A stretch of 64,000 bases of DNA from Saccharicrinis sp963677655 (GTDB lineage Bacteria > Bacteroidota > Bacteroidia > Bacteroidales > Marinilabiliaceae): NCBI GenBank assembly GCA_963677655.1, contig OY782088.1. The stretch is one strand, 5' to 3'. Below are positions 28,595-36,495 of this stretch, in pieces. How positions within the stretch are numbered: the first letter of the stretch is position 1; every line of letters starts with the position of its first letter. A model generated the notes under the pieces. That model saw only the letters and a program-made list of their open reading frames with translations, had not been told where the DNA came from and did no database searches. The position numbers and the translations under genes were made by a program.

Positions 28595-30907
28595 ATGAAG
28601 AAAGCTATAGAATTTACAATAATATTACTATTTGTTACCTTAATTGCTTGTGATACTGTTCATAAAGATGGTAAAAAAGGTAGTGAGGATTATATTTCAT
28701 ATGTAAATCCTTTGATGGGAACGGAATCTGAATTTTTGCTGTCCAATGGTAATACCTACCCTGCAATAGCACGTCCATGGGGAATGAATTTTTGGACTCC
28801 AATGACTTCAACTTTTGGAGATGGATGGACATATAAATACCAGGATCATAAAATAACCGGATTTAAACAAACACATCAACCAAGTCCATGGATAAATGAT
28901 TATGCAGCTTTTTCTTTAATGGCTGTTACCGGAGATTTAAAAATTAAAGAAGAGGAGAGAGCTTCCTGGTTTTCGCATAAGGCTGAAGAAGTAAAACCAC
29001 ATTATTATAGTGTTTACCTGGCAGATTATGATACTAAAGTTGAGTTTACGCCAACGGAACGTGCTGCTTATTTTCAATTTACATTTCCTGAAAATGATCA
29101 ATCGTATATATTGTTAGATGGGTTTGCCGGAGGCTCTATGGTAAAACTATTACCTGAGGAACGTAAGATCATAGGATATTGTAAAAATAATCATGGAGGA
29201 GTACCTGAAAATTTCTGTAATTATTTTGTTGCAGAGTTTGATAAAGACTTTGAAGTGACACATACCTGGAAAGATTCTACCCTTAAAAAGAATTCATTAT
29301 TTAGTGAAGCTGATCACGTAGGAGCGGTAGTTGGTTTTAAGACCGAAAAAGGTGAAAAAGTACATGTAAAAGTAGCATCATCATTTATAAGTCCAGAGCA
29401 AGCTGAATTAAATTTAGCTAAAGAAATAGGATCTCAAAACTTTGATCAGGTAAAGCATGATGGATATGCTATATGGAATAAAGAACTAGGGCGAATAAAA
29501 GTAGAAGGTGATAATATAGATCATATTCGTACCTTTTATTCAACGCTATACAGAGTGTTGTTATTTCCTCGTAAGTTCTACGAAATCAATGATAAAGATC
29601 AAATAGTACACTATAGTCCTTACAATGGAAAAGTAGAAGATGGCTATATGTTTACCGATAATGGCTTTTGGGATACTTTCAGAGCTGTTTTTCCATACTT
29701 TACGTTAATGTATCCTGAGTTGGATTCTCAAATTATGGAAGGACTTGTTAATGCTTATGAAGAAAGTGGATGGTTACCAGAGTGGGCTAGTCCTGGACAC
29801 AGAGGTTGTATGATTGGATCAAACTCTGCGTCACTAATTGCAGATGCTTACTTGAAAGGCATTAAAGGTTATGATATCAATAAATTATATGAGGCTATTT
29901 TAAAGAATACAAAGAATGTTCATCCAACAGTAAACTCAGTAGGAAGATATGGCTATGATTATTATAATAAATTAGGATATGTTCCTTATGATGTTGATAT
30001 CAATGAAAATACTGCCAGAACATTAGAATATGCTTATGCAGATTTTTGTATCTGGAAATTAGCTAAAGCATTAAACAGACCTCAGGAAGAAATAGACTTG
30101 TTTGAGAAGAGAGCAAGAAATTATGTAAATGTTTTTGATAAAGAATCGGGATGGATGCGAGGTAAAAATGAGGATGGTAATTTCCAATCTCCTTTCAATC
30201 CATTAAAATGGGGTGATGCATTTACTGAAGGAAACAGTATACACTATACATGGAGTGTTTTTCAGGATGTTGAAGGCTTAATTAACTTAATGGGAGGTAA
30301 CGATAAGTTTGTTGAAAAGTTAGATACAGTGTTTAATCTGCCTCCGATATTCGATAACTCTTATTATGGATTTACAATTCATGAAATCAGAGAGATGCAG
30401 ATTGTAAATATGGGTAATTATGCGCATGGTAATCAGCCAATTCAACATATGCTATACCTTTATAACTATGCTGGTCAGCCATGGAAAACACAGCAAAGGG
30501 TTCGTGAAGTGATGGACAAACTATATACTCCAAACCCTGATGGTTATTGTGGTGATGAAGATAACGGACAAACCTCAGCTTGGTATGTGTTTAGTTCTTT
30601 AGGCTTTTATCCTGTTTGTCCAGGATCTGATCAATATGTAATAGGTTCTCCATTATTTGAAAAAGCAACTATTGAACTTGAAAATGGTAATCATTTGGTT
30701 ATTGAAGCTCAAAATAACAGTGCTAAAAATGTTTATGTGAATAGCATTAGTTTTAATGGACAAATGCTCGATAGAAACTATTACACTCATGAAGAGTTAT
30801 TAAAGGGAGGGCAGATTGAAATTGAAATGTCTGATGTACCAAATGAAAAGAGGGGAGTAACTAAGAATGATGTTCCTTACTCAATGACAATAGAATTACA
30901 AAAGTAA
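28595..30907 (+). CDS. GH92 alpha-mannosidase lipoprotein (first of three)
   Basis: This is a calcium-dependent exo-alpha-mannosidase of family GH92, exported as a lipoprotein (lipobox LIAC, about Cys19), 770 aa. The family start YISYVNPLMGTES... is followed by the barrel motifs FWDTFRAVFPYFTLMYP, GWLPEWASPG, SASLIADAYLKGIKGYD and GYCGDEDNGQTSAWYVFSSLGFYPVCPG (acidic Asp654/Glu655/Asp656 cluster near the base/calcium site). At the subsite motif that is HGNEPSHH in the third paralogue, this protein has HGNQPIQH, so its linkage preference probably differs from the alpha-1,2-type enzymes. It leads the operon that includes CutC, GH130 and the permeases. Confidence 0.94.
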   Translation: MKKAIEFTIILLFVTLIACDTVHKDGKKGSEDYISYVNPLMGTESEFLLSNGNTYPAIARPWGMNFWTPMTSTFGDGWTYKYQDHKITGFKQTHQPSPWINDYAAFSLMAVTGDLKIKEEERASWFSHKAEEVKPHYYSVYLADYDTKVEFTPTERAAYFQFTFPENDQSYILLDGFAGGSMVKLLPEERKIIGYCKNNHGGVPENFCNYFVAEFDKDFEVTHTWKDSTLKKNSLFSEADHVGAVVGFKTEKGEKVHVKVASSFISPEQAELNLAKEIGSQNFDQVKHDGYAIWNKELGRIKVEGDNIDHIRTFYSTLYRVLLFPRKFYEINDKDQIVHYSPYNGKVEDGYMFTDNGFWDTFRAVFPYFTLMYPELDSQIMEGLVNAYEESGWLPEWASPGHRGCMIGSNSASLIADAYLKGIKGYDINKLYEAILKNTKNVHPTVNSVGRYGYDYYNKLGYVPYDVDINENTARTLEYAYADFCIWKLAKALNRPQEEIDLFEKRARNYVNVFDKESGWMRGKNEDGNFQSPFNPLKWGDAFTEGNSIHYTWSVFQDVEGLINLMGGNDKFVEKLDTVFNLPPIFDNSYYGFTIHEIREMQIVNMGNYAHGNQPIQHMLYLYNYAGQPWKTQQRVREVMDKLYTPNPDGYCGDEDNGQTSAWYVFSSLGFYPVCPGSDQYVIGSPLFEKATIELENGNHLVIEAQNNSAKNVYVNSISFNGQMLDRNYYTHEELLKGGQIEIEMSDVPNEKRGVTKNDVPYSMTIELQK

Positions 30908-31011
30908 TTGGAGAAAGGAAAAGGAAACAGGTAGAAAGTCTTGTTCAGACTGATACGATTTATACAAGAAGTAAAAAGGATTTATAAGAAATAATGATAT
31001 CTGATAATAGT

Positions 31012-33261
31012 ATGCGAAAAATAACAACATATTTAGCAACCATTTTACTGGTAATAGGTGTTCAACACACCAATGCACAGAAATATATTGATTATGTGAA
31101 TCCATTTATAGGAACCACAAATTTCGGAACTACAAATCCGGGTGCTGTTGTTCCTCAGGGGATGGTTTCTGTTGTTCCTTTTAATGTTACAGGATCAGAT
31201 ATAAATAAGTATGACAAAGATGCCAGATGGTGGTCAACGCCATATACCGCTGATAATAAATTCTTAACCGGATTTTCGCATGTAAATATGAGTGGTGTTG
31301 GTTGTCCGGATTTAGGTGTAATTATAGTGATGCCTACCACCGGAGAAGTGAATGCAAATATCAAGGAATATGGTGCTGTAATGACTAATGAAAAAGCAAA
31401 TCCGGGTTATTATACCTGTGATTTGGATAAATATGGCGTTAAAGCAGAAGTAACTGCAACTCCAAGAACCGGATTGAGTCGTTTTACTTTTCCTAAAGGG
31501 CAATCAAATATATTAATTGATTTAGGTAATAGCTTAACCAACGAAAGTGGAGCTTACGTTAAGGTGGTTAATGATAAAGAAGTTGAAGGTTATAGAATGA
31601 CTGGTAATTTCTGTTATCATGGACAATCAGAGCGACCTGTTTATTTTGTGGCTCGTTTCAGTAAAAAGGCATCAAACTTTGGTGTATTTAAGAAGATGCC
31701 TGCAATGCAAGCAGAAAAAGACTGGTCGAGCACTTCTGGTAAATTTAAGTACTACGACAAATTTCAATATCCTGTATCAGGCGATAGTATCGGAGCATAT
31801 TTTTCATTTGATACTAAGGATGGTGAAGATGTAATGGTTGAAGTGGGGGTTTCATATGTTAGTGTTGAAAACGCCCGTCAAAATTTAGAGTATGAATCTT
31901 TAGGTTTTGATTTTGATGCTACAAGAAATCAGGCTGAAAACCTTTGGGAATCAGCATTGTCAAAGATTAAAGTTGAAGGTGGAACTGCTGATCAAAAGAC
32001 TGTTTTTTACACAGCTTTATATCATATGCAAATTCACCCAAACATCCTGAATGATGCCAATGGTCAATATCCATTAATGGAGACTTATGGTGTAGGAGAG
32101 GTAAAGGATAGAAATCGATATACCATTTTTTCTTTATGGGATACTTATAGAAATTTTCATCCATTAATGAGCTTGGTATATCCAGATCAACAGTTGGATA
32201 TGGTGAGATCAATGGTGGATATGTATAAAGAAAGCGGTTGGTTACCAAAATGGGAATTGAATAGTACTGAAACTTATACTATGAATGGAGATCCTTCATT
32301 CCCAGTTATTACAGATACTTATTTAAGAGGATTAACTGATTTTGATGTTGAAACAGCTTATGAAGCCATGATTAAGTCAGCCACAACACCAGAAAAAAGT
32401 AATAAAATACGTACTGAAAATGACTTTTATTTAGAACATGGATATGTTCCTTTTACTGAAGATTACGATAACTCTGTATCTATAGCTTTGGAACTTTATG
32501 TGGCAGATTGGAACCTGGCTCAATTCGCAAAAACATTAGGTAAACAAGATGATTATAAAAGATTTTTAAATCAATCAAAACGATATAAAAACTATTATAG
32601 CAAGGAGTTTGGTGTTCTTCGTCCGAAAACAAAAGACGGGAAGTTCCTTGATAAATTCGATCCTTTACAAGGTAAAGATTTCGAACCAGTACATGGTTTT
32701 CATGAAGGAACAGCATGGCAATATACTTTTGGAGTTCCTCATGATATTAAAGGTTTGATTAAATTAAACGGAGGAAACAAGAAGTTTACTCAAAAGCTTC
32801 AAAATGTATTTGATGATGAGCTTTTTGATATGGCTAACGAACCGGATATGCACTATCCATATCTTTTCAATTATGTGAAAGGAGAAGAATGGAGAGCTCA
32901 AAAACAAGTCAGAAGATTGGTAGATACCTATTTTAAAAATGCTACTGATGGAATTCCCGGGAATGATGATTGTGGAACCATGAGTGCCTGGGTAGTATAC
33001 AGCATGATGGGATTTTATCCTGTATGTCCTGGAGATATGAATTATACTCTTGTTGCACCAGTATTTGATAAAATAAGTATTGAGTTGGATGAAAAGTATT
33101 ATTCAAATTCAACATTTGAAATTGTAAAAAATTCATCTACAGAAAATGACTGTATTAACGATATAAAGTGGAATGGAAAATCTATAAATTCTTATTTTAT
33201 TAACCATAAAAAAGTGATAGAAGGAGGGAAATTGGAAATTTTTACTGGAGGCAGTAAATAA
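31012..33261 (+). CDS. GH92 alpha-mannosidase (second of three), secreted
   Basis: This is a GH92 exo-alpha-mannosidase, about 749 aa from the Met at 31012, which starts a signal peptide (RKITTYLATILLVIGVQHTNAQ); an upstream in-frame ATG at 30994 adds six residues and is less likely. There is no lipobox, so the enzyme is probably periplasmic. Family motifs: KYIDYVNPFIGTT, FSLWDTYRNFHPLMSLVYP, GWLPKWELNSTETYTMNGDP, VITDTYLRGLTDFD and DGIPGNDDCGTMSAWVVYSMMGFYPVCPG. The usual HGNEPSHH motif is replaced by ANEPDMHY, and DGYCG by DGIPG, marking it as the most divergent of the three and probably of another linkage specificity. It follows the first GH92 gene after 104 bp. Confidence 0.93.
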   Translation: MRKITTYLATILLVIGVQHTNAQKYIDYVNPFIGTTNFGTTNPGAVVPQGMVSVVPFNVTGSDINKYDKDARWWSTPYTADNKFLTGFSHVNMSGVGCPDLGVIIVMPTTGEVNANIKEYGAVMTNEKANPGYYTCDLDKYGVKAEVTATPRTGLSRFTFPKGQSNILIDLGNSLTNESGAYVKVVNDKEVEGYRMTGNFCYHGQSERPVYFVARFSKKASNFGVFKKMPAMQAEKDWSSTSGKFKYYDKFQYPVSGDSIGAYFSFDTKDGEDVMVEVGVSYVSVENARQNLEYESLGFDFDATRNQAENLWESALSKIKVEGGTADQKTVFYTALYHMQIHPNILNDANGQYPLMETYGVGEVKDRNRYTIFSLWDTYRNFHPLMSLVYPDQQLDMVRSMVDMYKESGWLPKWELNSTETYTMNGDPSFPVITDTYLRGLTDFDVETAYEAMIKSATTPEKSNKIRTENDFYLEHGYVPFTEDYDNSVSIALELYVADWNLAQFAKTLGKQDDYKRFLNQSKRYKNYYSKEFGVLRPKTKDGKFLDKFDPLQGKDFEPVHGFHEGTAWQYTFGVPHDIKGLIKLNGGNKKFTQKLQNVFDDELFDMANEPDMHYPYLFNYVKGEEWRAQKQVRRLVDTYFKNATDGIPGNDDCGTMSAWVVYSMMGFYPVCPGDMNYTLVAPVFDKISIELDEKYYSNSTFEIVKNSSTENDCINDIKWNGKSINSYFINHKKVIEGGKLEIFTGGSK

Positions 33262-33316
33262 TAATCAAGCACATCTATAGCATAGGGCATCATAGAAATC
33301 AGTTTTAATAAAGGAA

Positions 33317-34096
33317 ATGATTCCAACATTAAAAAAGCCATATGAACGTAAAAGTTTTGAGCTTGAGATTTGTGCAGGTAATATTCAATCTGTTTTAGCA
33401 GCAGATGTAGGGGGAGCTGATCGGGTAGAGCTTTGCGATAATTTGATTGAAGGAGGAACAACTCCTTCTGGGGGTACTATTTTGTTGGCAAAGGAACATA
33501 GTGAAATAGATATATTCCCAATAATTCGCCCGAGAGGAGCCAATTTTGTTTACGATGGGGTTGAGCAGGGAATTATGCTGAGAGATATAAAAATAGCTGT
33601 GGAATATGGTGCTGATGGAATTGTGATAGGAGCTTTAAACTCGGATGGAACTGTGAATTATGATTTGTGCTGCAGGCTAATTGAAGCTGCTAAAGGATTA
33701 CCCATAACATTTCATCGGGCTTTTGATCATTGTAGAGATCCTTTTGAAGCTTTGGATATTTTGGTGAAGATGGGAGTGAAGCGGTTGTTAACCTCGGGAC
33801 AAAAAAATACAGCATTAGAGGGGGGTGATCTAATAGCAAAACTTCAAAGTAGAGCAGGTAAACAATTGGCAGTTATGGCCGGAGGCGGAGTTGATGAAAA
33901 TAATATAACGGAGTTAGCACAAAAAACTAAAGCAAAAGCCTTCCATGCCTCGCTGAGAAGTGTTTATAAACAGCAAGCTGTTTTTAGTAAAAACGAAGTA
34001 CGGTTTAACGGGACAAAGGATTTGGAAGAGAATCAGATTATGGCATCAAGTGTAGAGAGAATAAAAAGAGTAATAAAAAAACTAGAGAATATATAA
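33317..34096 (+). CDS. cutC: CutC-family TIM-barrel protein
   Basis: This is a CutC family protein (259 aa; E. coli CutC is similar in length). Landmarks: FELEICAGNIQSVLAADVGGADRVELCDN, GGTTPSGGTI, IIRPRGANFVY, GADGIVIGAL, ITFHRAFDHCRDPFEALD, KRLLTSGQ and AVMAGGGVDENNI, typical of the CutC TIM barrel. The family is named for copper homeostasis, but that role is disputed, and no copper genes are nearby. No signal peptide is present, so it is cytoplasmic. It sits between GH92 and the AmpG-like permease, with only 2 bp to the latter, so a function in processing N-glycan-derived sugars is a reasonable inference. Confidence 0.9.
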   Translation: MIPTLKKPYERKSFELEICAGNIQSVLAADVGGADRVELCDNLIEGGTTPSGGTILLAKEHSEIDIFPIIRPRGANFVYDGVEQGIMLRDIKIAVEYGADGIVIGALNSDGTVNYDLCCRLIEAAKGLPITFHRAFDHCRDPFEALDILVKMGVKRLLTSGQKNTALEGGDLIAKLQSRAGKQLAVMAGGGVDENNITELAQKTKAKAFHASLRSVYKQQAVFSKNEVRFNGTKDLEENQIMASSVERIKRVIKKLENI

Positions 34097-34098
34097 AA

Positions 34099-35376
34099 AT
34101 GACTGAGAAAGGAAATAAAATGAGGAATCCGGCCTTTTGGATTCCGACGGTGTATTTTGCTATGGGGCTACCTTTTGTAGCTATTGCTCAGGCTTCTGCC
34201 TTAATGTACAAAAATATGGGCATTAGTGATGCTCAAATTGCTCTGTGGACTTCATTGATTATGTTGCCATGGACTCTTAAACCAATATGGAGTCCGGTGT
34301 TAGAAATGTTTAAAACAAAAAAACATTTTGTTGTAGCAACTCAATTGGTAACAGGTATGGCTTTTGCGTTGGTTGCATTGTCTTTACCTTTAAACGATTT
34401 CTTTCGATATTCGATTGCATTACTTGCAGTAGTTGCATTCAGTGGTGCTACTCATGATATTGCAACTGATGGAGTATACTTAAGTGTACTTTCTCCTAAG
34501 TTACAGGCTAAATATATTGGATGGCAAGGAGCTGCATATAATATTGCAAAAATTGTATCAGGTGGAGCCTTTGTATATTTAGCTGGAGAACTAGAGAAAA
34601 CTATGGGTATTAAATATGCCTGGATGATTGTAATGGGAACCTATGGTGCAGTTATGTTTTTATTAGGTCTTTATCATATAAAAATGTTACCAAGTGGGAG
34701 TGAAGCAACAGAGGTTAAATCTCTAAAGGAAGGCTTTGAAACTCTTAGAGATGTAATAAAAACTTTTTTCCAAAAGAAGTATATTTTATGGTATATTATT
34801 TTTATAATCCTTTATCGTTTTGCAGAAGGTTTTGCCATTAAAATTGCTCCATTGTTTTTTAAAGCTGCAGTTGCAGAAGGAGGTTTGGGAATGACTACAT
34901 CCGAAATTGGATTAGTATACGGAACATTTGGAGCAGCAGCCTTTGTTGTCGGTTCATTGCTTGGAGGATATTACATTTCTGCCAAAGGATTAAAACGAGC
35001 TTTATTTACACTAGCTATAACATTTAATATTCCGTTTGCAGTTTATACATTATTATCATTTTATCAACCAGATAGTATTTATGTTATCTCAATTGCTGTT
35101 GTATTTGAGTACTTTGGATATGGATTTGGTTTTGTGGGATTAATGCTGTTTATGATGCAGCAAATAGCTCCGGGTAAATATAAAACTGCACATTATGCCT
35201 TTGCTACAGGAATAATGAATTTAGGATTTATGATCCCTTCTATGATAAGTGGATACTTAAGTGATTTATTAGGATATAAAATATTTTTTATGTGGGTACT
35301 GATTGCAACTATCCCTTCATTGTTAGTTGCGTATTTTGTACCATTTACATATAGCGATTCACCTAAAGACGAGTAA
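34099..35376 (+). CDS. AmpG-like MFS permease, candidate Man-GlcNAc importer
   Basis: This is a 12-helix major facilitator permease (425 aa) of the AmpG/PAT type, as shown by NPAFWIPTVYFAMGLPF, LWTSLIMLPWTLKPIWSPVLEMF, FSGATHDIATDGVYLSVLS and YIGWQGAAYNIAKIVSGG. AmpG relatives carry GlcNAc-containing muropeptides across the inner membrane. The start codon is 2 bp after the cutC stop and the GH130 gene starts 25 bp after this stop, so the three are tightly coupled. In related Bacteroides N-glycan loci a permease beside the GH130 phosphorylase is thought to import Man-beta-1,4-GlcNAc; I infer the same here. A second in-frame ATG (MRNPAFW, 34120) is an alternative start. Confidence 0.9.
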   Translation: MTEKGNKMRNPAFWIPTVYFAMGLPFVAIAQASALMYKNMGISDAQIALWTSLIMLPWTLKPIWSPVLEMFKTKKHFVVATQLVTGMAFALVALSLPLNDFFRYSIALLAVVAFSGATHDIATDGVYLSVLSPKLQAKYIGWQGAAYNIAKIVSGGAFVYLAGELEKTMGIKYAWMIVMGTYGAVMFLLGLYHIKMLPSGSEATEVKSLKEGFETLRDVIKTFFQKKYILWYIIFIILYRFAEGFAIKIAPLFFKAAVAEGGLGMTTSEIGLVYGTFGAAAFVVGSLLGGYYISAKGLKRALFTLAITFNIPFAVYTLLSFYQPDSIYVISIAVVFEYFGYGFGFVGLMLFMMQQIAPGKYKTAHYAFATGIMNLGFMIPSMISGYLSDLLGYKIFFMWVLIATIPSLLVAYFVPFTYSDSPKDE

Positions 35377-35401
35377 GATAACAACATAAAATATTTAAGG
35401 T

Positions 35402-36373
35402 ATGGTTTCAAAAAACATGATTCCCTGGGAGGAAAGACCTGAAGGGTGTAAGGACGTTGTATGGCGTTATTCAAAGAATCCAATCATTGGAAGATATGAA
35501 ACTCCAACGTCAAACAGTATATTTAATAGTGCAGTAGTTCCTTATAAGGATGGGTTTGCAGGTGTTTTCCGTTGTGATAACAAAGCTGTTCAAATGAACA
35601 TACATGCAGGCTTTAGTAAAGATGGTATTAATTGGGAAATTGAGCCGGAACCAATTGAAATGAAAGCTGGTAATACAGAGATGATTCATTCTGATTATAA
35701 GTATGATCCTCGTGTTGCTTTTATTGAAGACAGATATTGGGTTACCTGGTGTAATGGGTATCACGGACCAACAATTGGTATGGCTTATACCTTCGATTTT
35801 AAAGAGTTTTTTCAGTGTGAAAATGCATTCTTGCCTTTTAACAGAAACGGAGTTCTTTTCCCTGAAAAAATTAACGGTAAATACTGTATGTTAAGTCGTC
35901 CAAGTGATAACGGACATACTCCATTCGGTGATATTTATTTGAGCTACAGTCCTGATATGAAATATTGGGGAGAGCACAGATCAGTATTGAAAGTAACACC
36001 TTTTGAAGATAGTGCATGGCAGTGTTTAAAAGTTGGAGCAGGTGGTGTACCTATTAAAACTGATGATGGTTGGTTAATGTTTTATCATGGAGTAATTAAA
36101 ACATGTAGTGGATACCGTTACTCAATGGGTGCTGCTTTGTTAGATTTAGAACAGCCTGATAAAGTATTGTATAGAACACAACCATATCTATTGGCTCCAA
36201 GCACAGATTATGAGATGAATGGTGATGTACCTAATGTAGTTTTCCCATGTGCTTCATTACATGATGAAGAAGGTAAAGTCGTTATTTATTATGGGGCTGC
36301 AGATACTGTTGTAGGAATTGCATTTGGTCGCATTCCTGAAATCATAGATTTTATTAAAAATAATTCTATATAA
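35402..36373 (+). CDS. GH130 beta-1,4-mannosyl-N-acetylglucosamine phosphorylase (GH130_2-type)
   Basis: This is a cytoplasmic inverting phosphorylase of 323 aa without signal peptide. The five-bladed beta-propeller motifs are NSAVVPYKDGFAGVFR, SDYKYDPRVAFIEDRYWVTW (Asp102 in YDPRV is the family proton donor), NGVLFPEKINGKYCMLSRPSD, GHTPFGDIYLSYSPDMKYWG, GAGGVPIKTDDGWLMFYHGV and YYGAADTVVGIAFG. The YDPR and SRPSD context places it with the GH130_2 enzymes that phosphorolyse Man-beta-1,4-GlcNAc (or related mannosides) to mannose-1-phosphate. It follows the permease gene by 25 bp. Together with the PNGase F-type and GH92 genes it completes breakdown of the N-glycan core. The precise substrate is inferred from context. 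Confidence 0.92.
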   Translation: MVSKNMIPWEERPEGCKDVVWRYSKNPIIGRYETPTSNSIFNSAVVPYKDGFAGVFRCDNKAVQMNIHAGFSKDGINWEIEPEPIEMKAGNTEMIHSDYKYDPRVAFIEDRYWVTWCNGYHGPTIGMAYTFDFKEFFQCENAFLPFNRNGVLFPEKINGKYCMLSRPSDNGHTPFGDIYLSYSPDMKYWGEHRSVLKVTPFEDSAWQCLKVGAGGVPIKTDDGWLMFYHGVIKTCSGYRYSMGAALLDLEQPDKVLYRTQPYLLAPSTDYEMNGDVPNVVFPCASLHDEEGKVVIYYGAADTVVGIAFGRIPEIIDFIKNNSI

Positions 36374-36495
36374 ATAAGGAAACAAAGGTTGAAAGGTTTC
36401 ATGGTTACAAGGAGTGATAAATTTTTATGATTATTCGATGTATTCAATTGAGATAAAACTTTCAACTTTTGGCTTTTAACTTTTAACTTGGTAGT

